Notes: generated from the sequence alone by a model not told the origin. Numbered from the stretch's first letter, positions 26,389-34,204 are shown. The stretch: 64,000 bases of DNA from Streptosporangium sp. NBC_01495 (GCF_036250735.1 NZ_CP109430.1:10416001-10480000), one strand, 5' to 3'. A program made the numbers and translations.

Positions 26389-26721
26389 TTGAACATATCG
26401 CCACGATGTAGCGAAAGTTGCAACGCAGCCATCCCTGCTTCGGGTAGCCGTCACCGCAGGGATCGACCTTCCATGCCTGTCCCTCACACCGCGGGGTTTC
26501 CCGTGAGGGACCAGTCCATCCTGGCCGCGTTGCGGCTCGGCATCGGCCAGGCGGAGCTGCGTAACCGCTGCGTTTTCTCGTCGGCGCCCCAGCGGGTTCG
26601 GAGCCGGTTCACCGCGCGTGCGGCTGAGCTGATGGTCTTGCTGCAGAGGCTTAACGACAAAGGTTACCGATGGGGGCAGATGCCTGAGCGTGCCCGCCGG
26701 TTTCTCCAGCACGGCTGGTAG
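26389..26721 (+). CDS. hypothetical protein divergent from abiEi
   Basis: 110 residues if it starts on TTG 26389, which has AAGAGGGG six bases upstream; that site is formed by the right arm of the palindrome. An internal ATG at 26473 gives 82 residues. The C-terminal half (RFTARAAELMVLLQRLNDKG) looks like a real helical protein, while the first 25 residues do not. No family recognised. It may be a remnant; the shared palindrome would allow co-control with abiE. Confidence 0.3.
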   Translation: MNISPRCSESCNAAIPASGSRHRRDRPSMPVPHTAGFPVRDQSILAALRLGIGQAELRNRCVFSSAPQRVRSRFTARAAELMVLLQRLNDKGYRWGQMPERARRFLQHGW

Positions 26722-26954
26722 TCACCGCTGGGCGCGGGCCGTGGACACTGCTCGCGTCCTTTCCGCAGTTCCTGATCCCACGCACAAGGTGAACGGTGCT
26801 GCTTGCAGCGGAGGGAACCGCTACCCGAGCGTGTTCCTACCGATCGATGAGACCCGGAGACGGAGCCCCGACGACCGGTGGCGGGCTCGCAGCGCCGCTG
26901 TCATCCGAAATGACCGCAAGCACGATGTCTACTCCCTGAGGTGTTCACCGCCTA

Positions 26955-26970
26955 TCAGAATGTGTTCTGA
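26955..26970. promoter_or_regulatory. short palindrome overlapping the antitoxin promoter
   Basis: TCAGAA-TGTG-TTCTGA, perfect 6-bp arms. It ends 2 bp before TACGAT, a plausible -10, which in turn lies 6 bp before the antitoxin GTG. That arrangement suggests a leaderless transcript and repression by the antitoxin at the core promoter. Confidence 0.5.
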
Positions 26971-26984
26971 CTTACGATGGCGGG

Positions 26985-27455
26985 GTGAGCACTGGTAACG
27001 CCGACGCCGTCACCTTCTCGGACCTGTCGAGAAACCCCCGAGCTGTCGCCGAACGCGCCGCACGCCTCGGCCGCGTACGCATCACCCACCGCGACGCCCC
27101 CGATTTCTACCTGACCGCCGCCGACCGCGAGGATCAACGTGGGCAGACGCTGGCTACCGCATCCCGGCTGTTCCTCGCTCTCATCAAGCACGATCCGACC
27201 GCTCGTACGCTGGTCATCGCCATGCCCGAGGTCTTCCCCTGGGTCCGCCACCTCACCTCCGCCGAGCTGCGTGCCTTCACCCTTGAACTGGTCGAGGCGC
27301 TCTCCGACGCCGCAGAGCTGGACGTCGACGTCACCACCCAGGAAGTGATCGCGGGCTGGCGGGCAACCGCTCGGATCAAGGCCGACCCCGTGCGCTACGC
27401 CCAGGCCCGCAAGGCCACAAGCGGCGACTTCGGAGCGGTAGAGGCCTCAGCGTGA
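26985..27455 (+). CDS. type II antitoxin (Phd/YefM-like), putative
   Basis: 156 residues. The N-terminal segment VTFSDLSRNPRAVAERAARLGRVRITHRDAPDFYLT is a Phd/YefM-type DNA-binding fold, followed by a helical C-terminal domain with an acidic stretch (ELVEALSDAAELDVDV). The GTG start has no ribosome-binding site and lies directly after a -10-like TACGAT, consistent with a leaderless mRNA. Its stop overlaps the start of a RelE-like gene (GTGA), the usual antitoxin-toxin order. The partner is frameshifted, so the antitoxin may now be orphaned. Confidence 0.75.
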   Translation: MSTGNADAVTFSDLSRNPRAVAERAARLGRVRITHRDAPDFYLTAADREDQRGQTLATASRLFLALIKHDPTARTLVIAMPEVFPWVRHLTSAELRAFTLELVEALSDAAELDVDVTTQEVIAGWRATARIKADPVRYAQARKATSGDFGAVEASA

Positions 27456-27807
27456 GTCCGAAGCGTGGAGACCGGGTGACGGTCCCACCTCCGGACGGTG
27501 AATGGGACATCCGGTTCGGTAGCAGTGATGCGGTCAAAGGGCGGGAGGAGTTGTGCCGTCACGCCTTGGCCAACACGCGCAGATGCTTTGAGGACTGCGC
27601 GCCGATCCACGCTCACGGGCTGATCACGAGCGTCAACATCGCCTACGTGGCGACCTCGCGACTCATCGCCACAGTGGCCAGGACCTGGAGCAATGGGAAT
27701 TCGAGGTCACCAGCGGCGGGCGTGTTCGCTATGCCATCGATGACGCCACCCGGACTGTCTGGGTCGTCTATGCATCACCCCGTCACCCGAAGGACACCGA
27801 GGTCTGA
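27452..27807 (+). pseudogene. frameshifted RelE-like toxin
   Basis: The first frame reads SPKRGDRVTVPPPDGEWDIR then KGREELCRHALANTRRCFED, a typical toxin N-terminus. After 27592 the reading continues in the -1 frame as LRADPRSRADHERQHRL, DLEQWEFEVTSGGRVRYAID and TVWVVYASPRHPKDTEV, ending with TGA at 27805. The second half is the conserved C-terminus of the same family. One base appears lost around 27593-27594; without it the gene would give a protein of about 118 residues. It is either a true disabling mutation or a sequencing error. Confidence 0.75.
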
Positions 27808-27827
27808 AACCAAAGGCTGGAATCCGA

Positions 27828-28028
27828 TCAGGTGATCTCTCGCTCGGACAGCGGCAGCCTCAGCAGATCCGACGGACACCCCCAACCTCGCGGCGGCGCC
27901 AACGTTTTGTGGTCCCTCGTAGGGGCGATGAGGACCGGCAGGTTGGTGGCCACCTCCACACAGTCGTTGCCGCCAACGCTGTAGCTGCTCTTGCGGAACT
28001 CGGCGCCGGTCAGGTCGGGGAAGATCAT
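27828..28028 (-). CDS. DUF397 domain protein
   Basis: 66 residues. FRKSSYSVGGNDCVEVATNLP is the DUF397 signature (normally WRKSSYS..CVEVA). The ATG follows AAGGAGCGAAC. After VLIAPTRDHKT the usual DSKDPxGP and hydrophobic C-terminal strand are replaced by an atypical RGWGCPSDLLRLPLSEREIT, so the end of the protein may be altered by a frameshift. DUF397 proteins pair with XRE regulators such as the neighbouring upstream gene and modulate development in streptomycetes. Confidence 0.72.
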   Translation of the reverse strand: MIFPDLTGAEFRKSSYSVGGNDCVEVATNLPVLIAPTRDHKTLAPPRGWGCPSDLLRLPLSEREIT

Positions 28029-28148
28029 GTTCGCTCCTTGGCCGCAGCGATGAACGCCACGGACTCCTCGGGGACAGCGCCAGTTCGGCAAGGTACTCAT
28101 AAGGTTCTGGACTTGATCCGCTGCCTCTCTGCGGACATCCCCGACGCG

Positions 28149-29471
28149 TCAACCCGGGCGATCGCCTGTCGTCAGCGCGTGGAGTTCGCGGGCGGCGGGC
28201 AGGGTTCGGGCACGCTCGGGGAGAGCGGTCACGACCTCCCGCATGATCTTGCGTCTGGCGATTGTGGTGGGAAGGGAGGTCGCGAGGTCGAGAGCGTGGC
28301 CGAGCCCTTCGGTCACATCGCGATCCTGGACCAGCCCCCATGCCTGGATGAGGCCTATGTTGGCCCTTCCTCCGGCCTTCTCGCGCGGACACGAGGCGAG
28401 AGCCTGCTCCAGCATCGGCATCGCCGACTTTCCGTCTCCCAGCTTGGTGAGCACGAAAGCCTCGGCGTACTGCGCACTTTCCAGAGGCAGGCCCCACACG
28501 GAGATGGGGTCATCGGTCACGGAGGCGGGAAGGCGCTCGTAAACGCCCCTGAAATCGTCGAGGACCTCACGGGCGGAGGCCACCCGCCCACCCTCGGCGA
28601 GAATGCGGCTGCGCCCTTTCAGCGCCTGCGCCAGGCCGAGGCATGGACGTCCGTCGGCGAGATGCACGGCCTCCTCGATCAGGGTGTCTGCGGCCGGTCC
28701 GAGACGACGCAGGTAGAACGACTGGGTGGCCTCTTCCGCGCGTGTCCACACACTCAGCTCACGGTCGCCGGAGGCGTCGGCGGCCGACCGGGCCGCACGC
28801 CACGAACGCCAGCACGCGCGGGGGCTGGAGGTCTCGGCCAGATCAAGGGCCAAGAACGCCGCCAGCTGGGCGTAGACGCGCAGCAAGGTGGTGCGCTCGG
28901 CCGGGGCCTGAGCGCGCGTCAGAGCATGCTCCAGGTTACGGATGTCGCCGGTCAGGTCGGCGATTCTGGAAGCCGGCGGCTCCGTCCACACGCCTTGCGC
29001 GTAGTCCCACGCGATCTGCTCCCAGTCGTTCACGCTGTTCTCGGCCGCGTGATCCGTGACCCGCCCCAGGCCCGCGTGGAGAGCATCTACGGAGGAAGCG
29101 GGGATGCCTGCACCGGCACCCATCATCGCCAGGAGCTGGAGAAGAGTACGACGCTCCACATCATCCTCATTACATCCTGAGGTGCTTGTTTCCACCTTAC
29201 TTACCCGGAATCGGTCGAGTTCCACAACGAGGGCATGAAGCTCTGCGATCTGCCCATTTGCCTCCAACGCCACATCGATCGCTCGAACGCCGGCGGTGTC
29301 CAATCGTGAGGCCGCACGCTCCCATGCGGAGATCATCGTGTGGTCCACGTGGACCATTTCGGCGAGGCAACGCTGCGAAAAGCGGGCATTTTCCCGCCAA
29401 TGACGAATAGTGCTGCCAAGCAGGTGCCAAGGGGAATCGGCGGGATTAACCGGCTGGGGCGTACGTGGCAT
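28149..29471 (-). CDS. XRE family regulator with TPR-like C-terminal domain
   Basis: 440 residues. An N-terminal HTH (LGSTIRHWRENARFSQRCLA, EMVHVDHTMISAWERA) is followed by a linker with LLQLLAMMGAGAGIP and a long helical region resembling tetratricopeptide repeats (EHALTRAQAPAERTTLLRVY, AQYAEAFVLTKLGDGKSAM). This is the standard partner of DUF397 proteins in actinomycetes. The ATG at 29471 gives a conventional N-terminus; further upstream codons are in frame but lack support. It is transcribed toward the DUF397 gene, 120 bp apart. Confidence 0.82.
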   Translation of the reverse strand: MPRTPQPVNPADSPWHLLGSTIRHWRENARFSQRCLAEMVHVDHTMISAWERAASRLDTAGVRAIDVALEANGQIAELHALVVELDRFRVSKVETSTSGCNEDDVERRTLLQLLAMMGAGAGIPASSVDALHAGLGRVTDHAAENSVNDWEQIAWDYAQGVWTEPPASRIADLTGDIRNLEHALTRAQAPAERTTLLRVYAQLAAFLALDLAETSSPRACWRSWRAARSAADASGDRELSVWTRAEEATQSFYLRRLGPAADTLIEEAVHLADGRPCLGLAQALKGRSRILAEGGRVASAREVLDDFRGVYERLPASVTDDPISVWGLPLESAQYAEAFVLTKLGDGKSAMPMLEQALASCPREKAGGRANIGLIQAWGLVQDRDVTEGLGHALDLATSLPTTIARRKIMREVVTALPERARTLPAARELHALTTGDRPG

Positions 29472-29493
29472 TCCGCACTCCGGGACTGGGGAG

Positions 29494-29520
29494 GTTGGGG
29501 GGTGTGCCTCTTCCCCCAAC
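29494..29520. promoter_or_regulatory. inverted repeat upstream of the XRE gene
   Basis: GTTGGGGG and CCCCCAAC, perfect 8-bp arms around 11 bases, located 23 bp before the XRE start codon. It is placed to serve as an autoregulatory operator or to form a 5' hairpin in the mRNA. Confidence 0.4.
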
Positions 29521-29650
29521 AAACCTCTTGGATATCTCGTTGGCCAATTCCACTATTACACGGACGCGGCAGAGAGCCTCGTGAAATGGCGGAGCCCGCC
29601 ACGGCATCGCACGCCGGGACGGGCCCCTTGATCGGATGGAGGTCCGATCC

Positions 29651-29878
29651 ATGGACGATGGTAAATCAACGACACCCGGACCGGTGATTTCGGGCTGGCG
29701 GGTCATTCTCAGTGACAGGGGGCGGCTGTGGGCCTCCCGCGTCGTCCCGTTCACCGACGCCGAGTCGGACGCGGGCGCGGATCGTACGGTCGACGCCGAC
29801 ACCCTCGACGAGTTGCGGGCCGAGGTCGAGCGGCAGGAGAGTGCCGCTCGGCAGGTGACCGGGCAGGCGGCCTCGTGA
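29651..29878 (+). CDS. small conserved hypothetical protein
   Basis: 75 residues. The pattern ISGWRVILSDRGRLWASR then TVDADTLDELRAEVERQE looks like a small alpha/beta protein that I have the impression is common beside XRE regulators in streptosporangia and streptomycetes, but I cannot name it. The ATG at 29651 follows GGAGG at good spacing, so it is preferred over the earlier ATG at 29636. It overlaps the next gene by GTGA, so the two are co-translated. Confidence 0.6.
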   Translation: MDDGKSTTPGPVISGWRVILSDRGRLWASRVVPFTDAESDAGADRTVDADTLDELRAEVERQESAARQVTGQAAS

Positions 29879-30285
29879 TCCGGCGCAGGCCCGCGCCTGC
29901 CGGAGGGCGGCATCGCGACGGCTTGACCCCGACCCTGGCTCCCCGCCGATCATGGGATCGCCGGGCCCGCGCCGAGGCCGAGCAGCTGGATCGCGAGTGG
30001 AAGGACTGGGCCGTCTTCTACGGCACGCACTCGCGCCTGTTCTACGCGATCGCGGCCTGGCCGGTGCCCGGTCCGGAGATCCTGCGGGCCTCCACCGCCG
30101 ACGACCTCGAAGCCCAGATGTACGAGGTGGTCATGGCCCTGACCGTCCAGCCCGAGGCGGCCACCGCCCACACATCCCCTGAACGGGCGCGGCGGCGTTC
30201 CCGCAGCCGCGCCGATGACTCCCGCGAGCGGCGGTGCGAACCTTCCGGGACCGCTCGCGGGACCGGGGGCGACCGGGGACCATGA
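29875..30285 (+). CDS. small conserved hypothetical protein, coupled to the previous gene
   Basis: 136 residues starting on GTG overlapping the preceding TGA. The central part (RAEAEQLDREWKDWAVFYGT, FYAIAAWPVPGPEILRASTADDLEAQMYEV) is well formed and looks like a small domain with a conserved tryptophan-rich helix. The C-terminal 40 residues are Arg/Ser-rich and probably disordered. No function recognised. Tight coupling suggests the pair form a complex or act in the same step. Confidence 0.55.
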   Translation: MIRRRPAPAGGRHRDGLTPTLAPRRSWDRRARAEAEQLDREWKDWAVFYGTHSRLFYAIAAWPVPGPEILRASTADDLEAQMYEVVMALTVQPEAATAHTSPERARRRSRSRADDSRERRCEPSGTARGTGGDRGP

Positions 30286-30338
30286 GCCCGGTCGCCATGG
30301 CGGTGCCCTTGTCAGGGGTGGCGAGGGCGCCGTTCCCA

Positions 30339-30436
30339 CCGGGAATGGCCCTCCGGTGAAAACCGGTGAGCGGGACGGACCGTCACGAACCGGGAATGGC
30401 CCTCCGGTGAAAACCGGTGAGCGGGACGGACCGTCA
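30339..30436. repeat. two tandem 47-bp direct repeats (51-bp period)
   Basis: Two identical 47-bp copies at 30339-30385 and 30390-30436. Each contains CTCCGGTGAAAACCGGTGAG, which includes the small hairpin CCGGTGAAAACCGG. The second copy ends within the stop region of the luciferase-like remnant. Exact identity indicates a recent duplication. Confidence 0.8.
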
Positions 30437-30787
30437 GGAAGGCAGGCCGAGTTTGGCGGCGAGTGCTTCCAGGAGTTCGACCTGGCTGTCCGGATCGACG
30501 GGCTTGAGGTTGAGGGTGAGGTGCATCTCGTCGGCATCGGCTTTCGCGGCGCGGTCGAGGTCGAGGTCGGTCAGCATGGCGTCCGTGAACGTGGCGGGTG
30601 TGATCGGGGTGCCGGGGTAGGCCGGGATCGTGTTGACCACGACCGTGCCGGTGCCGCCCGCGTCCTGATACCACCAGATCTTGGTCAGGGTCTCGTCCCA
30701 GTCCAGGGCCACGGTGATGAAGCCGTCGCCGATGCGCGCCGCCCGTTCGATGGTGTGCCGGGTCAGCGCACCGATGAACAGCGCCAC
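30434..30787 (-). pseudogene. C-terminal remnant of an F420-type LLM class oxidoreductase
   Basis: About 115 residues. IERAARIGDGFITVALDWDE and MLTDLDLDRAAKADADEMHLTLN followed by LLEALAAKLG are typical of the C-terminal end of luciferase-like (LLM) flavin- or F420-dependent enzymes. The roughly 150-200 N-terminal residues that make up most of the barrel are missing and upstream sequence is unrelated, so the gene is truncated. Confidence 0.65.
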
Positions 30788-30987
30788 CGATCAAGGCCGG
30801 ATGCGGGGTGCCGACCGTCCGGACCTATGCTCACGATTTGGCGGTTCACTTCCGTCTGGGCCGGCTTCGAGAACACGCCGCCCGGCACATCGACCACGAT
30901 CACCCGCCGGAGCAGGTGAGCTGACATGCCTAACCTCACCCGCTCAGCCTCGCTGACGACCGTTCCGATCCTCCTCAAGTGTCGTCG

Positions 30988-31572
30988 TCAAGAGTCGGTT
31001 GCGGAGCGCATCCCGTCGATACCGAAGGACAACAGGCGCTCGCCCTGTGCGGGCGATGTCTGTTCCCCGGCCCAGGCGACCGCGTTGATCAGGGCGTAAA
31101 GGTCTGAGGCGGTGGCATCGGCGCGCATGGTTCCGGCGACCTGCGCGCGATTGAGGAGCTGCTCGCCGGCGGTGAGCACCGCTTGGCAGGCGGCATGCAG
31201 TTGCGAGGTCTCATCCTCGATGCTGCGCATCAGCGAGGTCGCCAGCCCTCGATAGACCGTGGTGTGCGCCATCGCCGCTCGCGCCCAGATGATCAACGCC
31301 TCGTCCGCGGACGGGTGATCGAGGAGATCGCGGGCTGTGTCGGACAACGCTCGCATGCGGTCGCGCAGCAACGCCTCCAGAAGAGCCTGCCGGGTGGGGA
31401 AGTGGCTGTAGAGGGTTCCGTTCGCCACTCCAGCGCGCCGGGCGATTTCCTCCAGCGAGGCTTCAACGCCATGTTCAGCGAAGATCGTGGCCGCTTCGGC
31501 GAGCAAACGTTCGTAGTTGCGGCGCGCGTCAGCGCGCATCCTGCGCTGCGGCGCCGGATCGACGGTCGTCAT
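30988..31572 (-). CDS. TetR family regulator
   Basis: 194 residues. The N-terminal HTH is RLLAEAATIFAEHGVEASLE, EIARRAGVANGTLYSHFPTRQALLEALL; the ligand domain is helical with the short C-terminal form seen in NmrA-linked TetR proteins. ATG 31572 follows GGGAGCACTT. Divergent from the NmrA-type reductase with two palindromic operators between, so it probably represses both itself and that enzyme. Confidence 0.92.
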   Translation of the reverse strand: MTTVDPAPQRRMRADARRNYERLLAEAATIFAEHGVEASLEEIARRAGVANGTLYSHFPTRQALLEALLRDRMRALSDTARDLLDHPSADEALIIWARAAMAHTTVYRGLATSLMRSIEDETSQLHAACQAVLTAGEQLLNRAQVAGTMRADATASDLYALINAVAWAGEQTSPAQGERLLSFGIDGMRSATDS

Positions 31573-31590
31573 AAGTGCTCCCGAATTGCC

Positions 31591-31634
31591 AAGATGAGAC
31601 TGTCTCAATATATTTCTTGAGACAGTCTCATCTT
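31591..31634. promoter_or_regulatory. twin TetR operators in a 44-bp symmetrical element
   Basis: Perfect 17-bp arms (AAGATGAGACTGTCTCA and its complement) around 10 AT-rich bases. Each arm itself contains a complete 13-bp palindrome, TGAGAC-N-GTCTCA, at 31595-31607 and 31618-31630, so two dimer sites spaced 23 bp centre to centre lie between TetR and the reductase. Confidence 0.85.
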
Positions 31635-31656
31635 ACTGCCCCTCGAAAGGTCCCTG

Positions 31657-32538
31657 GTGAACGCTGCCGACAAGCCCATTCTCGTGACCGGTGCGACCGG
31701 ACGCCAGGGCGGCGCCACCGCCGCCCATCTCCTGACCGCCGGCCGGCCGGTACGCGCCCTCGTTCGCGACCCGGACTCCCCAGCCGCCCAGGCGCTGAGA
31801 GCCCAAGGCGCCGAACTGCACGCCGGGGACCTCGACGATCCCGGCTCGCTCGCGGCGGCCGCTGCCGGCGCCCACGGCATCTTCGGCGTCACGCCCGACG
31901 ACGATGACGTCGAACGCGAGATCCGCCGTGGCCGTGGTCTCGCCGACGCCGCGGCGGCAGCCGGCGTCTCCCACTTCGTGTTCGCCTCGGTCGGCGGGGC
32001 CGACCGAGGAACCGGCATCCCCTACTGGGAGAGCAAATGGCGGATCGAGCAGCACATACGCGCGCTCGGCCTGCCCGCGACGATCCTGCGGCCGGTCCGA
32101 TTCATGGAGAACCACACCATTCCCGGCCTGCCCCTCGGCGGCATCGTCGACGGCGAGCTCACGCACTTGTTCGACCCGGAGACACCGGTGCAGCTCATCG
32201 CCGCCACCGATATCGGCGCCCTGGCCCGCCTCGCCTTCACCCGCCCGCAGGAGTACATCGGACAGGCGATCGAGATCGCCGGCGATGAGCTGACTCCCAA
32301 CCGGACGGTGGAACTCATCAGCCGCAGCCTCAGGCGCGAGATCACCTACCGGCAGGTCTCCATCGGCGGCGCCGGACTGGGCCAGGAGGCGGAGCGCGCT
32401 TTCGCGGACGAGCGAGGTCTGTGGCGAGCCGACATCGCGGCGCTGCGCGAACGCCACCCCGGCCTGCTGGACTTCCAGGCATGGCTCCAACACGGCGGGG
32501 CCGAACAGATCCAAGCCCTGTTCGGTAGGACTCACTAG
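31657..32538 (+). CDS. NmrA-like NAD(P)-binding reductase
   Basis: 293 residues. The Rossmann motif is ILVTGATGRQGGATAAHLL and the NmrA-type RALVRDPDSPAAQAL follows; YWESKWRIEQHIRALGLPAT and ILRPVRFMENH fit the NmrA/HSCARG branch of atypical SDRs. These act as NAD(P) sensors or quinone reductases. The GTG start follows GAAAGGTCCCTG. Most likely induced through the adjacent TetR by an electrophile or quinone. Confidence 0.9.
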   Translation: MNAADKPILVTGATGRQGGATAAHLLTAGRPVRALVRDPDSPAAQALRAQGAELHAGDLDDPGSLAAAAAGAHGIFGVTPDDDDVEREIRRGRGLADAAAAAGVSHFVFASVGGADRGTGIPYWESKWRIEQHIRALGLPATILRPVRFMENHTIPGLPLGGIVDGELTHLFDPETPVQLIAATDIGALARLAFTRPQEYIGQAIEIAGDELTPNRTVELISRSLRREITYRQVSIGGAGLGQEAERAFADERGLWRADIAALRERHPGLLDFQAWLQHGGAEQIQALFGRTH

Positions 32539-32570
32539 CGCCGCCCGCCACGCCTTACGGCGTCTGAGTC

Positions 32571-32604
32571 GGCCGCAGCGCGGACGTCAACTCGCGCTGC
32601 GGCC
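32571..32604 (+). terminator. hairpin terminator after the NmrA gene
   Basis: GGCCGCAGCGCG and CGCGCTGCGGCC, perfect 12-bp stem with 10-base loop, 33 bp after the stop. Confidence 0.8.
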
Positions 32605-32644
32605 CACTGTCACCGACTCCTGGCCAGCACCCAACGAGCAGTTC

Positions 32645-32685
32645 TCCGCCGGCAGTCATCGACGTGCCCAATGACTGCCGGCGGA
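32645..32685 (-). terminator. second hairpin, facing the ferredoxin-P450 operon
   Basis: TCCGCCGGCAGTCAT and ATGACTGCCGGCGGA, perfect 15-bp arms with an 11-base loop. It lies 87 bp after the ferredoxin stop on the minus strand, so it probably ends that operon. Confidence 0.75.
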
Positions 32686-32771
32686 TATGAGCGAGCTGTT
32701 CGTGGGTCACCCCGCACCGAATCACCCCGCAGCCAACCCGGCCGGCCACGACAGGCTGACCTGACGAAGCA

Positions 32772-32987
32772 CTACCGGGCCGGGGAACCGTCCGGGTCGC
32801 TCACCGAGATGGCGCCCGAGGGGCACAGCTGCTGGGCACGGCGGGCTGCGGCGTGCAGCTCGGGCGGAGGTGTCTCGTCGAGGAGCACGACGGTGCCCTC
32901 GTCCTCGCTCTGGTCGAAGACCTCGGGTGCGGTGAGCGCGCACATGCCCGCTCCGATGCACCGCGACACGTCCGTGGTGATCTTCAT
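32772..32987 (-). CDS. 3Fe-4S ferredoxin
   Basis: 71 residues. Cys pattern SRCIGAGMCAL ... QLCPSGAI, the C-x5-C ... C-P arrangement of single 3Fe-4S ferredoxins that serve P450s. The ATG follows GGAGGAGAT. It lies 8 bp after the P450 gene and is the expected electron donor to that enzyme. Confidence 0.93.
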   Translation of the reverse strand: MKITTDVSRCIGAGMCALTAPEVFDQSEDEGTVVLLDETPPPELHAAARRAQQLCPSGAISVSDPDGSPAR

Positions 32988-32995
32988 ATCTCCTC

Positions 32996-34204
32996 CTACC
33001 ATCTGACCGGCAGCTCCCGTACACCGTAGATGGACATTGTGTCCCGCATGGGGACCTCCTCCGCCGGTACGGCGAGGCGCAGGTCGGGGAAGCGGTCGAA
33101 CAGCATCGGGAACGCGGTGCGCATCTCCACCCGGGCGAGCTGCTGACCGAGGCACTGGTGCAGCCCGTGCCCGAACGACAGGTGCCCGGTCGCCGGGTTG
33201 GTGATGTCCAGGTGGTCGGGGCCGGAGAAGCGCGCGGGGTCGCGGTTGGCGGCCAGGATCGAGAGGGTGACCGGATCCCCGGCCTTGATGAGCTGCCCGT
33301 CCACCTCGACGTCCTCCAGGGCCGCGCGCAGCGGGCCGACGTGGATGATGCCGAGGTAGCGGAGCAGCTCCTCGACCGTGTTGTCGATCAGCGAGGGGTC
33401 GGCGCGCAGCGCGGCGAGCTGGTCGGGGTGCTGGAGCAGGGCGAACGTGCCGAGCCCGAGCATGTTCGACGTCGTCTCGTGCCCGGCGGCGAGCAGCAGG
33501 AGCCCGACGTTGCCCAGCTCCTCGTCGGTCAGCTCGCCGCCCGTGATCAGCCCGCTGAGCAGGTCGTCGGCCGGGTCGGCCCGCTTGGCCGCGATGAGCC
33601 GGGCGAAGAACGCGCCGAATCCGGCGATCGTCGCGCGGATGTCGTCGACGGAGGACTCCAGGTCCAGCAGCACCGCCGTGAACCGCTGGAACTCCTCGCG
33701 GTCGGCGTACGGGACGCCGAGCAGCTCGCAGATCACCAGCGAGGGGATGGGCAGTGCGAACTCCCGTACCAGGTCCTGGGGAGGCCCGGCCTTCTCCAGC
33801 GCGGCGAGCCGCTCCTCGGTGATCTCGTGGATCCTGGGCTCCAGCTGCTTCATCCGCCGCACCGTGAACTGTGCGGTGAGCAGCTTTCGGTAGCGGGTGT
33901 GGTCGGGCGGGTCCATCCGGATGAACAGGCCGGGGTCGGCCGGGGTGCGCATCTCCTGCGCCAGTGGGAAGGGCACCGGGGCGTGCAGCAGCTCGCGCCG
34001 GGAGCTGAACCGGGGGTCGGCCAGGATCGACCGTACGGCGGAGTAGCCGGTCACGAGCCAGCCCATCTTGCCGTCCGGGTAGACCATCGGGGTGACGGGC
34101 CGCTCCTCGCGCAGCGAGGCCAGGCGCTCCGGCGGTTCGAAGGGGCTGGGACGTCCGAAGGGGAAGGTGACCGCTTCCGGGTGGGCCGGGTGGGGCTGTG
34201 TCAT
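32996..34204 (-). CDS. cytochrome P450 (CYP105-like)
   Basis: 402 residues. The I-helix is LLLAAGHETTSNMLGLG, the ExxR motif is EELLRYLG.. region, and the heme loop FGHGLHQCLGQQLARVEM has the Cys ligand. RMDPPDHTRYRKLLTAQFTVRRM and SLVICELLGVPYADREEFQ are typical CYP105-family segments. It is a soluble bacterial monooxygenase; substrate unknown. The ribosome-binding site is GAGGAGCGCGAG. It forms an operon with the ferredoxin and is divergent from a TetR regulator with short repeats between. Confidence 0.94.
   Translation of the reverse strand: MTQPHPAHPEAVTFPFGRPSPFEPPERLASLREERPVTPMVYPDGKMGWLVTGYSAVRSILADPRFSSRRELLHAPVPFPLAQEMRTPADPGLFIRMDPPDHTRYRKLLTAQFTVRRMKQLEPRIHEITEERLAALEKAGPPQDLVREFALPIPSLVICELLGVPYADREEFQRFTAVLLDLESSVDDIRATIAGFGAFFARLIAAKRADPADDLLSGLITGGELTDEELGNVGLLLLAAGHETTSNMLGLGTFALLQHPDQLAALRADPSLIDNTVEELLRYLGIIHVGPLRAALEDVEVDGQLIKAGDPVTLSILAANRDPARFSGPDHLDITNPATGHLSFGHGLHQCLGQQLARVEMRTAFPMLFDRFPDLRLAVPAEEVPMRDTMSIYGVRELPVRW

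Noticed and set aside
27452..27835. The first frame of the toxin read straight through as a 127-residue protein
   Set aside because: After residue 48 the sequence loses all family resemblance, whereas the -1 frame continues it to a proper stop, so the uninterrupted frame is an artefact of the deletion.
30763..30978. Minus-strand frame containing VDVPGGVFSKPAQTEVNRQI
   Set aside because: Short, overlaps the LLM remnant, with no ribosome-binding site or full domain; treated as part of the decayed segment.
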